This document shows positions 8,907 to 16,894 of a stretch of DNA of 33,937 nt, in pieces (positions within the stretch are counted from its first letter, which is position 1; every line of letters starts with the position of its first letter). Origin of the DNA: an uncultured Synechococcus sp. (lineage in GTDB: Bacteria; Cyanobacteriota; Cyanobacteriia; PCC-6307; Cyanobiaceae); contig CAJWZW010000008.1 of assembly GCA_913050565.1 (NCBI GenBank), positions 1 to 33,937 on the forward strand, given 5' to 3'. Position numbers and translations under genes: made by a program. The notes beneath the pieces are model-generated. The model had not been told where the DNA came from. It did not search any database and was given only the letters and a program-made list of their open reading frames with translations.

Positions 8907-10115
8907 CTAGCTGCGTCCGCGCAATGCCTGGGCCAGTTCATTCGGCTTGAGGCTCACGGCAACGGCCTGCTCGCTCTCGACACGTCCCTCCTCCACCAGT
9001 TTCTGAAGCGACTGGTTGGTGGTGACCATGCCGTCGAACCCGCTCCTTTCCATGATCTCCTCCACCTCATCCAGCGCACCGCGCTGGATGTAGTCCTTGC
9101 AGGCATCGGTGTTGATCAGGATGTCGTGAAATGCCGCACGTCGACCATCGGTGGTTCGGATCAGTCCCTGAGCCACAACTCCCAGAAGTGATTCGGCCAT
9201 CGACCGGCGGACACTGTCCTGCTGTTCCGGTGGGTACATCCCAAGCACCCGCTCCACGGTTTTGACCGCTGAATTCGTGTGCAGCGTGCCGAACACCAGG
9301 TGCCCAGTCTGGGCTGCCTCCAGTGCGGTGGAGAGTGTTTCCTGATCACGGATCTCACCCACGAGGATCACGTCGGGGTCCTCCCGCAGTGCAGCGCGAA
9401 GGGCGTTGTGGAATTTGAGCGTGTGGATGCCCACCTCACGATGGCGGATCAGGGATGAGCGGCTCTCGTGAACGAATTCCACCGGATCCTCAATGGTGAG
9501 AATGTGGCGGTTCTCATGGCGATTGATCCAGTCGATCATCGCTGCGAGGGTTGTGCTTTTGCCTGATCCAGTCGGTCCTGTGATCAGGATCAGCCCTTTG
9601 GGACGTGCGGCGAGCTCGGTGAGCACAGCTGGAAGATTGAGCTGATCCAGCGTCAGGATCGTCTGCGGAATCAGACGCAGCACCATGGCTGGCCCCCGCA
9701 GGGAGTCCAGCAGGTTGATGCGGACTCGCACGAAGGAAAAGGCGTGGGATCCGTCGAATTCCTTCTCTCTGAGAAAACTGTCGATCTGCTGCGGCGAGAG
9801 GATTTCGTGCAGCCAGCGATCGAAGGTGGCTCGATCGCTGGCGGGCCAGTCAGTGGTTTGAATCTCACCCCGTGCTCGGTAGCGGGGTGATTCCCCAACA
9901 CCGAGGTGGACATCGGAATGTCCCTGCTCATGGGCTGCACGAACGATCTGTTCAAGGGTTGGGCCGCTGTCAGATGCGGAACGGTCGCTCGTAGAGGGAT
10001 CCGCCGGCTGGCGCGCCAGCTTCTGCCGTGGCGGAAAGCTGGGCGGGAACACAGGCTGGGCCACGGCCGATTCAAGGTTCTCTCTCAAGGATCGTCGCCC
10101 GGCCAGGCCTGGCAA
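8907..10115 (-). CDS. pilT: PilT-like type IV pilus retraction ATPase
   Basis: A hexameric GspE/PilT-family ATPase that in relatives depolymerises pili for twitching and DNA uptake. The protein has Walker A GPTGSGKST, Asp box LTIEDPVEFVH, Walker B REDPDVILVGEIRDQET and His box GHLVFGTLHTNSA. The DVHLGVGESPRYR lead-in is that of the PilT N-terminal domain. The open frame is 402 residues, but its first codon is TTG with no ribosome site. GTG at 10062-10064 in the same frame is another candidate, so up to about 50 N-terminal residues are uncertain. No pilB or pilC lies beside it. The typical AIRNLIRE loop of PilT is not obvious near the C-terminus, so a PilT paralogue is possible. Confidence 0.85.
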   Translation of the reverse strand: MPGLAGRRSLRENLESAVAQPVFPPSFPPRQKLARQPADPSTSDRSASDSGPTLEQIVRAAHEQGHSDVHLGVGESPRYRARGEIQTTDWPASDRATFDRWLHEILSPQQIDSFLREKEFDGSHAFSFVRVRINLLDSLRGPAMVLRLIPQTILTLDQLNLPAVLTELAARPKGLILITGPTGSGKSTTLAAMIDWINRHENRHILTIEDPVEFVHESRSSLIRHREVGIHTLKFHNALRAALREDPDVILVGEIRDQETLSTALEAAQTGHLVFGTLHTNSAVKTVERVLGMYPPEQQDSVRRSMAESLLGVVAQGLIRTTDGRRAAFHDILINTDACKDYIQRGALDEVEEIMERSGFDGMVTTNQSLQKLVEEGRVESEQAVAVSLKPNELAQALRGRS

Positions 10116-10165
10116 GTTTCTGCTGACAAACGCCCTTAAAGTTCAAAAACTCTGGTGTTGAAGCG

Positions 10166-11275
10166 GTGGTCAAGCCCCGGGTCACGATCGTGCTGGGCAC
10201 GCGCCCGGAGGCAATCAAGCTTGCCCCGGTGATCAAGACATTCCAGCTCTGCGATGCCCTCGACACCCGTGTCGTGCTCACGGGACAGCACCGCGAGATG
10301 GTGACCCAGGTCATGGATCTCTTCGGGCTGAAGGCTGACCAGGATCTCAATCTGATGGCTCCCCGTCAGACGCTCACCCATGTCACCTGCGCTGCTCTCC
10401 AGGGACTGCGCGATGACTTTCAGCTCTATCCGCCGCAGCTGGTGCTGGTGCAGGGGGACACAACGACGGCTTTTGCGGCAGGTCTGGCAGCTTTTTACGA
10501 GCAGATACCGGTTGGGCATGTGGAGGCCGGTCTGAGGACCGACAACCTCCTGGATCCTTTCCCTGAGGAAGCCAATCGGAGACTGCTGTCGCAGATCTCC
10601 AGCCTTCACTTCGCTCCAACCCCCAAGGCCGAGGCCAATCTCAGGGCGTCCGGTGTGGTGGGGCAGGTGAGCGTGACAGGAAACACCGTCATCGACGCTC
10701 TGTTGCTGATGGCGGAAAACTCCACCGAAATTCAGTTCGACGGCATCGACTGGCAACGCCAGCGCGTGATCCTGGCGACGGTTCATCGGCGAGAGAACTG
10801 GGGGGATCGACTGCAGGACATCGCCTCCGGCATCCGTCAGGTGCTGGACAGCCATGCCGATGCATCCCTGTTGCTGCCGCTGCATCGCAATCCCACTGTG
10901 CGAGAGCCGCTGCAGCGCTTCCTGGGAGATCATCCTCGGGTGGTGCTCACGGAGCCCCTGGATTACGACCGCCTGGTGGCGGCGATGAAGGGTTGCACAC
11001 TGCTGTTGACCGACTCCGGTGGTCTTCAGGAGGAAGCCCCTGCTCTGGGCAAACCGGTGCTTGTTCTGCGTCGCACCACCGAGAGGCCGGAGGCCGTTGA
11101 AGCAGGAACCGCGCGTCTGGTGGGCACGGACCCGTCGGTCATTCTGAAGGAGGCTTCCATGCTTCTGGATGACCCGGTTGCCTACGAAGCCATGTCGAAA
11201 GCGGTCAACCCCTTCGGTGATGGACAGGCCAGTCAGCGCATCCTGCAGCTCTGTCGGACTCATCTCGGAATCTGA
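10166..11275 (+). CDS. wecB: UDP-N-acetylglucosamine 2-epimerase (non-hydrolysing)
   Basis: It interconverts UDP-GlcNAc and UDP-ManNAc, supplying ManNAc for surface polysaccharide. The 369-residue protein shows the full motif set: VLGTRPEAIKLAPVIK at the N-terminus, VQGDTTTAFAAGLAAF, VGHVEAGLRTDN, ATVHRRENWGDRL, LPLHRNPTVREPL, and the UDP-binding LTDSGGLQEEAPALGKPVL with TTERPEAVEAGT. The start is GTG 10166. It is divergent from pilT, 50 bases away. It overlaps the next gene, which suggests translational coupling. No other polysaccharide genes are in the window. Confidence 0.95.
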   Translation: MVKPRVTIVLGTRPEAIKLAPVIKTFQLCDALDTRVVLTGQHREMVTQVMDLFGLKADQDLNLMAPRQTLTHVTCAALQGLRDDFQLYPPQLVLVQGDTTTAFAAGLAAFYEQIPVGHVEAGLRTDNLLDPFPEEANRRLLSQISSLHFAPTPKAEANLRASGVVGQVSVTGNTVIDALLLMAENSTEIQFDGIDWQRQRVILATVHRRENWGDRLQDIASGIRQVLDSHADASLLLPLHRNPTVREPLQRFLGDHPRVVLTEPLDYDRLVAAMKGCTLLLTDSGGLQEEAPALGKPVLVLRRTTERPEAVEAGTARLVGTDPSVILKEASMLLDDPVAYEAMSKAVNPFGDGQASQRILQLCRTHLGI

Positions 11276-11846
11276 CGCCTGTTTCAGTGGCGATGGGAAA
11301 TACCGCTGGTGGCTGACGCGCAGCTGGGGATCCCGAGGGCGGACACTCCTGTTCATTGGACTGAACCCATCGCGCGCTGATGGCAATCGTGATGATCCGA
11401 CGCTCCGGCGTCTTGTCGGGTTCGCCCGGAGCTGGGGCTACGACGCCCTGGCCGTTGTCAATCTGTTCGCTCGCATCACCCCGTCGCCGGCAGCGTTGCT
11501 TCGCTGTGATGATCCCGTCGGCAGCTGGGGAGATTCCGTCCTTCAGCAGTGGTGTCATCGCTGGGCCGAATCATCGGACTGGGATCTCTGGTGTGGATGG
11601 GGAAACGGTGGCGGTCGCCGTGATCGACATCAGTTGGTTCGCTCCCTTTTGACCCCACAGCTGTTGTTGCGTGCGGATCGACAAGCGCAGAGCTCCGGTC
11701 CGTTGATGCTGGGGCTCACCGGCTCCGGGCAGCCGCGCCATCCCCTCTATGCCCCAAGAGCCATGGGCTTGAAGCCATTCACCTGGGCAGGTCCTTCGGT
11801 GATCCGTCATCCTTGTTACACGTCAAAGCACCATCGCTCGCGCTGA
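11220..11846 (+). CDS. DUF1643 domain protein
   Basis: The conserved core reads CFSGDGKYRWWLTRSWG, then LLFIGLNPSRADGNRDDPTL, RRLVGFARSWGYDALAVVNL and FA. This is the DUF1643 pattern (a short mixed alpha/beta domain of unknown function). The C-terminal part is less conserved and contains a tryptophan-rich segment (WDLWCGWGNGG). From ATG 11220 the protein has 208 residues and overlaps wecB by 56 bases. The conserved domain begins only about 20 residues in, so a later or unusual start is possible. Its stop overlaps the next start as TGATG. The function is unknown. Confidence 0.8.
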   Translation: MDRPVSASCSSVGLISESDACFSGDGKYRWWLTRSWGSRGRTLLFIGLNPSRADGNRDDPTLRRLVGFARSWGYDALAVVNLFARITPSPAALLRCDDPVGSWGDSVLQQWCHRWAESSDWDLWCGWGNGGGRRDRHQLVRSLLTPQLLLRADRQAQSSGPLMLGLTGSGQPRHPLYAPRAMGLKPFTWAGPSVIRHPCYTSKHHRSR

Positions 11847-12091
11847 TGCCTCGAACCCCACGACGCTATGCCGTGCATCTTCACCTGGCGGGAGGTCAGT
11901 CCGAGCGGGTGTTCTTCCCACGCCTCGAGCTGTTCCAGGAGTGGTATCAGGGGTTGGTCAATGCTGCGGGCCAGGGTGGGTTTGTCAATGTGCCCATCAG
12001 CGACCTTGACGGTGAATATCTGGTTGTCCGGCCTGAGGCTGTGATCGCCCTTCGCGTGGAACCTCAGTTCTCATCCGCTGATGACGCCTGA
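11846..12091 (+). CDS. Small conserved-looking protein of unknown function
   Basis: An 81-residue protein with a basic beginning (MPRTPRRYAVHLHLAGG), a middle FFPRLELFQEWYQGLV, and an end DLDGEYLVVRPEAVIALRVE. It is predicted to be soluble, alternating beta-like and helical. I do not recognise a family with confidence. The ATG at 11846 shares a base with the stop of the DUF1643 gene (TGATG), and the 3' end overlaps the antiporter start by 11 bases. This is strong evidence that it is translated as part of the chain. GC-ending codons match its neighbours. Confidence 0.75.
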   Translation: MPRTPRRYAVHLHLAGGQSERVFFPRLELFQEWYQGLVNAAGQGGFVNVPISDLDGEYLVVRPEAVIALRVEPQFSSADDA

Positions 12092-13349
12092 GCGGCTGGG
12101 TCTTTTGTGGGGAATCACGGTCTTCTCCGGAGCGGCTGCTCGTTTTGTTGCGGCCCTGTCCGGACTCCCAGGGGTTGTGCTCCTGTTGTTATCCGGACTG
12201 CTGATCGGTCGATCGGGCCTTGGTCTTGTGGAGCCTCTGGACCTGGGGCCTGGCCTTGGAACGGTCGTTGGTCTGCTCGTCAGCCTTGTGCTGTTCGATG
12301 GTGGGTTGAATCTCAGGCTCCCCGGCGACACGATTCGCGCCACGGTGCAGCGCATCGCCGTCCTGCGCCTGATGATCTCCCTGGGTGCAGGGTTGCTGGC
12401 AGCGCACTGGCTTGCCGGTCTCAGCTGGTCGGTTGCTGCTGTCTTCAGTGCCATCGTCCTGGCCACCGGCCCGACGGTGGTGACGCCTCTGGTGCGCCAG
12501 ATCAAGCTGGCACCTCCCCTCGGCGATGTGCTGGAGGCCGAAGGACTGTTGCTCGAGCCCATCGGCGCCGTGCTGGCTCTGCTGCTTCTCGAACTTGTTC
12601 TCGGCAATCTCCATGGCTGGCGCGAGGTGGCTCTGGGCCTGTTGCAGCGTCTCGGCGGGGGCATCGTGATCGGTGCCAGCGTCGGCTGGTTGCTCTCCGA
12701 GCTGTTGCGTCGTCTGGATCCCGACAAGGCATCGGGATTGCCTCTTCAGCTGAGTCTGGGAATGCTTTTCCTGATGTATGGCGTCAGCGAATGGCTGCTG
12801 CCGGAGTCAGCTCTGCCGGCCTCAGTGGCTGCCGGGCTTGTTGTGGGCCGCAGGCCAACGCCCTACAGCGAAGCGCTGGACAACCTGATTCAGGAACTGG
12901 CTCAGCTGGCGATCACCATGCTGTTTCCTCTGCTGGCGGCCGACGTGTCCTGGTCTGAACTCAGCCCGCTGGGTTGGGGTGGCATCAGCTGTGTCCTCGT
13001 GCTGATGGTGGTGGTGCGACCGCTGGCGGTGGGGATCGCCACGGTTGGACTCCCCCTCAACCTCCAGCAGAAGCTGTTCCTCGGCTGGCTGGCACCGCGA
13101 GGAATCGTGACGGCATCCGTGGCATCCCTGTTCGCCATCCGTCTGGAGCAGGCAGGCATCCTCGGTGCAGGACGCCTTCAGGGACTCGTCTTCCTCACCA
13201 TTCTGATGACGGTGGGCCTGCAGGGGTTGACGGCTCAGCCCCTGGCTCGAATGCTTCAACTGGTGGCGCCGCCCGACAACTGCGACGAAGCCGGATCAGT
13301 CGAGACAACGACGAAGCCTGGCGAGGTCCTGGCCGATCCTGGCCAGTAG
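12081..13349 (+). CDS. CPA1-type cation/proton antiporter (NhaP-like)
   Basis: A 422-residue membrane protein with about a dozen hydrophobic spans. Family marks are [15 protein letters not shown] (67-80), [18 protein letters not shown] (123-140) and [18 protein letters not shown] (about 154-171), with [20 protein letters not shown] near the C-terminus. It probably exchanges Na+ or K+ for H+ at the cell membrane. In many homologues the third motif reads NDPIGA with an essential Asp; here it reads L158-E159-P160-I161-G162, an apparent Asp to Glu change. The gene overlaps its upstream neighbour by 11 bases. Its last 54 bases lie opposite the end of gltX. The C-terminal tail is hydrophilic and may be poorly conserved. 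Confidence 0.9.
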   Translation: MTPERLGLLWGITVFSGAAARFVAALSGLPGVVLLLLSGLLIGRSGLGLVEPLDLGPGLGTVVGLLVSLVLFDGGLNLRLPGDTIRATVQRIAVLRLMISLGAGLLAAHWLAGLSWSVAAVFSAIVLATGPTVVTPLVRQIKLAPPLGDVLEAEGLLLEPIGAVLALLLLELVLGNLHGWREVALGLLQRLGGGIVIGASVGWLLSELLRRLDPDKASGLPLQLSLGMLFLMYGVSEWLLPESALPASVAAGLVVGRRPTPYSEALDNLIQELAQLAITMLFPLLAADVSWSELSPLGWGGISCVLVLMVVVRPLAVGIATVGLPLNLQQKLFLGWLAPRGIVTASVASLFAIRLEQAGILGAGRLQGLVFLTILMTVGLQGLTAQPLARMLQLVAPPDNCDEAGSVETTTKPGEVLADPGQ

Positions 13350-14729
13350 GGACCATGTGGTGATCAGATCCGGCCCCTGCAAACGGCCGAGGAGAGCAGC
13401 CCTCAGGCTCTTCATCACCACTCCTTTTTTCACTCCGGCGGCTTTGGCTGCATCCGCGAGCAGTTGTTTCGCGACTTCAGGATCTTCACCTGTCCAGGGT
13501 TCGGCTTCGAGCTTTTCAAGCAGATGGGAGATCGCCTGTTTGGCTCCTTCAACCTGCAGCTGCTCCACTCCGTCGCTCTGCATCTCAGGACAGAGAAAAA
13601 ACGGCTCAGCCTGCTCGACACCATCCTTGAACAACGTCAGAGATGGACCCAGAAGCCGGCAGAGATCCAAGCTCCAGCCTGGGTTGTCAGGCAGTGACCA
13701 GCCCCGGTCAAGCCAAAGGGGCTCGAGCTCCTGCAGAAGTGTTTCTGCCGGAAGAGCATGCAGAACCTGACTGTTCAGCCAATTGAGCTTGTCCCAGTCG
13801 AAGCGGGCCCCGGCTTTGTTGACACGATCGAAGCCGAACACGGCTGCCGCATCGTTCAGCTTGAAGCGTTCCTCCATTCCCTCAGGCACCGACCAACCAA
13901 GCAGGGTCATGTAGTTGGCGATGGCTTCCGCGGTGTAGCCCATGTCGCGGAACTCATTGATCGATGTCACGCCATCACGCTTGGACAGTTTTCGTCCTTC
14001 GGCATTGAGGATCAGGGGAGCATGGGCAAAGCTGGGAAGCGGTAAATCCAGGGCCGCATACAGCAACAGCTGTTTGGCGGTGTTGGCGATGTGATCTTCA
14101 CCACGGATCACATGGGTGATGTTCATCGCGGCGTCGTCCACCACCACCACGAGGTTGTACAGCGGATCTCCGATCTGATCGGAAGGAGCCCGTCGGGCCA
14201 CCACCATGTCGCCGCCGAGGTCTGCCCCGCGCCAGCTCATGGGTCCGCGAACCAGGTCTGACCAGGTGATTTCTGCGGCGTCATCGATCCGAAAGCGGAT
14301 CACGGCTTCGCGACCTTCGGCCTGAAAGGCAGCTTCCTGATCGGGCGTGAGGTTGCGGTGGCGGTTGTCGTAGCGCGGAGCCTGGTTTGCGGCCCTCTGG
14401 TTCTCGCGCATTGCCTCCAGTTCGTCCTCGCTGGCATAGCAGCGATAGGCCAAACCACGGTCGAGCAGCGTCTGGATTGCGTTGCGGTGCTCGGCGATTC
14501 GCTCGCTTTGAATCATCGGCTCTTCATCCCAGTCAATTCCGAGCCACTGCAGGCCTTCGAGAATGTTCTGGGTGTATTCCGGTTTCGATCGCTCCTTGTC
14601 GGTGTCTTCGATACGCAACAGGAACCGGCCGTTCTCGTGGCGGGCAAACAACCAGTTGAAAACTGCGGTTCGGGCAGTGCCGATGTGAAGCGTGCCCGTG
14701 GGGCTGGGGGCCAGACGAACGCGCACCAT
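13296..14729 (-). CDS. gltX: Glutamyl-tRNA synthetase
   Basis: A class I synthetase that charges tRNA-Glu. In cyanobacteria it also supplies glutamyl-tRNA for 5-aminolevulinate synthesis and mischarges tRNA-Gln for the GatCAB route. The 477-residue protein has the HIGH-type signature [20 protein letters not shown] at the start and the KMSKS-type [10 protein letters not shown] near residue 253. The C-terminal anticodon domain is complete. ATG 14729 fits the family start. tRNA-Asp lies 21 bases upstream on the same strand. The last 54 coding bases overlap the antiporter gene on the other strand. Confidence 0.97.
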   Translation of the reverse strand: MVRVRLAPSPTGTLHIGTARTAVFNWLFARHENGRFLLRIEDTDKERSKPEYTQNILEGLQWLGIDWDEEPMIQSERIAEHRNAIQTLLDRGLAYRCYASEDELEAMRENQRAANQAPRYDNRHRNLTPDQEAAFQAEGREAVIRFRIDDAAEITWSDLVRGPMSWRGADLGGDMVVARRAPSDQIGDPLYNLVVVVDDAAMNITHVIRGEDHIANTAKQLLLYAALDLPLPSFAHAPLILNAEGRKLSKRDGVTSINEFRDMGYTAEAIANYMTLLGWSVPEGMEERFKLNDAAAVFGFDRVNKAGARFDWDKLNWLNSQVLHALPAETLLQELEPLWLDRGWSLPDNPGWSLDLCRLLGPSLTLFKDGVEQAEPFFLCPEMQSDGVEQLQVEGAKQAISHLLEKLEAEPWTGEDPEVAKQLLADAAKAAGVKKGVVMKSLRAALLGRLQGPDLITTWSLLARIGQDLARLRRCLD

Positions 14730-14750
14730 GGCGACCGGAGTGTTGATAAC

Positions 14751-14823
14751 GGGACCGACGGGGCTCGAACCCGCAACTTCCGCCGTGACAGGGCGGTGCT
14801 CTAACCAATTGAACTACGGTCCC
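14751..14823 (-). tRNA. tRNA-Asp (anticodon GTC)
   Basis: On the minus strand the 73-base gene folds with acceptor GGGACCG/CGGTCCC, D stem GTTC/GAGC, anticodon stem CCGCC/GGCGG around CTGTCAC (anticodon GTC) and T stem GCGGG/CCCGT with loop TTCGAGC. All stems pair, allowing G-U. CCA is not encoded. It is immediately upstream of gltX and may be co-transcribed with it. Confidence 0.97.
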
Positions 14824-14981
14824 AAACCAATGCAGCTGTACTGGAACTCGTCCGGTAACGGCTGATCGGTGCCGCCTCAGCGACGGATCAAGTATCCATC
14901 GCCACCCTGCCCTCCGTCAACACCGAGACCAGTGTTGACAACAATTTCTTGGAGATGCATCGCACCCCAGAAAATCTTGCA

Positions 14982-15008
14982 TAGAAAATCCCGGGTGGTG
15001 ACCCGGGA
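14982..15008 (-). terminator. Intrinsic terminator downstream of the hyper-conserved protein gene
   Basis: A perfect stem TCCCGGGT (14989-14996) / ACCCGGGA (15001-15008) with a four-base loop. On the minus strand it is followed by TTTTCTATG, giving a short U-tract. It lies 42 bases past the stop of the 62-residue gene. A second perfect hairpin (15013-15027) sits just before it in the transcript. Confidence 0.7.
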
Positions 15009-15012
15009 GCTG

Positions 15013-15027
15013 TGTGGTGGAACCACA
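15013..15027. repeat. Second hairpin between the stop codon and the terminator
   Basis: TGTGGT (15013-15018) and ACCACA (15022-15027) are a perfect six-base inverted repeat around GGA. It lies 23 bases after the stop of the hyper-conserved protein gene and four bases before the terminator stem. There is no U-tract of its own. It may stabilise the 3' end of the mRNA, which is inference. Confidence 0.45.
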
Positions 15028-15050
15028 AATTCGAACAGAGCGCCAACCGT

Positions 15051-15239
15051 TTATGGACGGAAGCCGGCGGGTTCGATGAGACGGACCTGGTTTCCGCGGG
15101 CAGTGAATTCTCTGCCCTGGTCGCTTTGCACAACCACTCGACCACCTGATTTGACGCGAATGACGCGGGCGCGAACCCAGCCGAGAGCGGCTGATTCCAG
15201 CACCTTCACGACATCACCAGGTTGAAGATCCAACTCCAT
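15051..15239 (-). CDS. Prochlorococcus/Synechococcus hyper-conserved protein (PSHCP)
   Basis: A 62-residue basic protein beginning MELDLQPGDVVKVLES and continuing through LGWVRARVIRVKSGGRVVVQ to a GNQVRLIEPAGFRP end. The pattern of short beta strands, with GDVV, ARVIRVKSGGRVVV and FTARGNQVRLIE, fits a small SH3/Tudor-like barrel. I recognise it as the protein reported to be almost invariant among marine Synechococcus and Prochlorococcus and proposed to act in translation through ribosome or RNA binding. That identification is from memory of the sequence. Its context supports the role: tRNA-Asp and gltX lie on one side, and tRNA-Trp, rplS and map on the other. No strong ribosome site precedes the ATG. 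Two hairpins, one a terminator, follow it. Confidence 0.88.
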   Translation of the reverse strand: MELDLQPGDVVKVLESAALGWVRARVIRVKSGGRVVVQSDQGREFTARGNQVRLIEPAGFRP

Positions 15240-15278
15240 GCTCAGAACCGGGAAACTGCACTAAGGGGGTCATCGGAC

Positions 15279-15350
15279 GCGCCGTGGAGGACTCGAACCC
15301 CCGACATCAGGTTTTGGAGACCTGCGTTCTACCAACTGAACTAACGGCGC
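15279..15350 (-). tRNA. tRNA-Trp (anticodon CCA)
   Basis: The 72-base minus-strand gene has acceptor GCGCCGT/ACGGCGC, anticodon stem CAGGT/ACCTG around CTCCAAA (anticodon CCA) and T loop TTCGAGT. It is 39 bases upstream of the hyper-conserved protein gene and 61 bases downstream of rplS, all on one strand. Confidence 0.97.
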
Positions 15351-15367
15351 AAGGCGATGAACCCCCG

Positions 15368-15386
15368 ACCAACAAAATATGTTGGT
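15368..15386. repeat. Inverted repeat between rplS and tRNA-Trp
   Basis: ACCAACA (15368-15374) and TGTTGGT (15380-15386) form a perfect seven-base stem with a five-base A/T loop. It lies 25 bases after the rplS stop on the minus strand and 17 bases before tRNA-Trp. No T-run follows on either strand. A processing or partial-termination hairpin is possible. Confidence 0.45.
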
Positions 15387-15411
15387 GTATGGATTAAACG
15401 AGGCCTAAACC

Positions 15412-15867
15412 TCAGCGATCGAAGCGCTGCTTCACGCGAGTGGCCTTGCCCACTCGTTCCCGCAGATAAAAAAGCTTCGCCCGACGAACTTTACCGCGCC
15501 GTTCAACTTTTATCGATGCCACCTGAGGGCTGTGGAGCATGAACACCCGCTCCACACCAATTCCCTGAAAAATCCTTCGAACGGTGATGGTTTCGTTGAG
15601 GCCACCGTGGCGCTTGGAAATCACCACACCCTCGTAGGGCTGAACGCGCTCCTTGTTGCCCTCGCTGATGCGGACGCCGACTCGAACGGTGTCGCCAACA
15701 AAGATGTCTGGAAGATCGTTCTTCTGCTGCTCCTGTTCGAACGCACGAATGAGTTGCTCGGCACTCAGCTTTCCTGCCGGAGCTGCATCAGCCTTGGTCG
15801 CAACAGCCTCAGTTGCTGTTTCGTTGCTCTCTTCGGTCACCGTGGTGTCCTTTGGGTCGGCTGCCAT
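15412..15867 (-). CDS. rplS: 50S ribosomal protein L19
   Basis: L19 sits at the 30S-50S interface. The core includes [55 protein letters not shown] and the basic tail [20 protein letters not shown], all typical. The N-terminus has an extra stretch of about 40 residues rich in Ala, Thr and Glu compared with the E. coli protein. The start is ATG 15867, which has GGAG five bases upstream. The frame also opens at a TTG at 15891, which is less likely. It leads a series with tRNA-Trp and the hyper-conserved protein gene. Confidence 0.96.
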   Translation of the reverse strand: MAADPKDTTVTEESNETATEAVATKADAAPAGKLSAEQLIRAFEQEQQKNDLPDIFVGDTVRVGVRISEGNKERVQPYEGVVISKRHGGLNETITVRRIFQGIGVERVFMLHSPQVASIKVERRGKVRRAKLFYLRERVGKATRVKQRFDR

Positions 15868-15895
15868 CCCAGCTCCGCGTTGTATCGCCAAACAA

Positions 15896-16090
15896 TCAGC
15901 TTACCTTCCGGAGCCGACGGTCCATCAGAATCGCGCACCGAAGGCTGAAGCAATCCACCGCCTGCCGGGACGACTCCTCGATGGCCGGGTGTCCAACAGT
16001 GGAGAGCAATTTCCAGGAGGCTGTTGATAGCGTGATGAAGATCGGTGGTGGTTGATGAATCTTTTCGCGGATTTGCTCTCGAGCACCCAA
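15896..16090 (-). CDS. Possible small ORF upstream of rplS (unconfirmed)
   Basis: A minus-strand frame ends 28 bases before rplS. Its last 30 or so codons ([18 protein letters not shown] to RRLRKVS) look more protein-like than the beginning and use GC-ending codons. The first 13 codons overlap map in antisense, so a later start, for example a TTG near 16001, would be needed. I recognise no family. It could equally be untranslated leader of rplS. Reported only so that the gap between rplS and map is described. Confidence 0.2.
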   Translation of the reverse strand: MGAREQIREKIHQPPPIFITLSTASWKLLSTVGHPAIEESSRQAVDCFSLRCAILMDRRLRKVS

Positions 16091-16894
16091 GCTCCCCGAG
16101 CCACGTCGACGGGTCCAAGAATTCAGAAACGTCGTGGCATTGAGATCAAGTCAGCCCGCGAAATCAAAATCATGCGCGAGGCCAGCCGCATCGTTGCAAC
16201 GGTGCTTCGTGAGGTCATTGAGAGAGTTGAACCGGGGCAGACCACCGGCGATCTGGATGCGTTTGCTGAAAAACGAATTCGTGAAATGGGTGCAACCCCC
16301 AGTTTCAAGGGCTACCACGGTTTCCCAGCCAGCATTTGCGCCAGCATCAACAACGAGGTTGTTCACGGCATTCCAAGTTCAAAACGGGTCATTCACAACG
16401 GCGATCTGCTGAAGGTCGATACAGGTGCCTATTTCGACGGGTACCACGGCGACAGCTGCGTCACCATCTGTGTCGGTGACGCACCTGCCGAATCCCAGAC
16501 CCTCAGCCGGGTCGCGCAGGAATCACTGATGGCTGGTCTGTCCAAGGTCAAAGCCGGCAACACGCTGCTCGACATCGCCGGAGCGGTGGAAGATCACGTC
16601 CGAGCCAACCAATTCAGTGTGGTGGAGGACTACACGGGCCATGGGGTCGGCCGCAATCTGCATGAAGAGCCATCGGTGTTCAACTTCCGCACCGATGAGC
16701 TGCCCAACGTCACCCTGCGAGCGGGAATGACTCTGGCTGTCGAGCCCATCCTCAATGCCGGCAGCAAAGCCTGCAGAACGCTGAAGGATCGCTGGACGGT
16801 GGTGACGCGCGATGGATCCCTCTCGGCTCAGTGGGAACACACTGTTCTCGTCACCAGTGATGGTTGCGAGATCCTCACCGATCGCGGCGATTGA
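16055..16894 (+). CDS. map: Methionine aminopeptidase, type I
   Basis: It removes the initiator methionine from nascent proteins using two metal ions. The 279-residue protein carries the family motifs YHGFPASICASINNEVVHGI, KVDTGAYFDGYHGDSC (two metal-binding Asp), GHGVGRNLHEEP (His), TLAVEPILN (Glu) and SAQWEHTVLVT (Glu). A basic N-terminal extension of about 30 residues precedes the catalytic core, which starts around IEIKSAREIKIMREA. ATG 16055 is preferred to the TTG immediately upstream. The last 20 bases overlap the 3' end of the SDR gene on the other strand. Confidence 0.96.
   Translation: MNLFADLLSSTQAPRATSTGPRIQKRRGIEIKSAREIKIMREASRIVATVLREVIERVEPGQTTGDLDAFAEKRIREMGATPSFKGYHGFPASICASINNEVVHGIPSSKRVIHNGDLLKVDTGAYFDGYHGDSCVTICVGDAPAESQTLSRVAQESLMAGLSKVKAGNTLLDIAGAVEDHVRANQFSVVEDYTGHGVGRNLHEEPSVFNFRTDELPNVTLRAGMTLAVEPILNAGSKACRTLKDRWTVVTRDGSLSAQWEHTVLVTSDGCEILTDRGD

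Noticed and set aside
10102-10113. GCCAGGCCTGGC palindrome near the pilT N-terminus
   Set aside because: It lies in possible coding sequence with no U-tract and no second copy; probably chance.
10136-11386. Long open frame antisense to wecB (over 400 codons)
   Set aside because: It mirrors a clear epimerase gene, contains no family motif, and such frames are common in GC-rich coding DNA.
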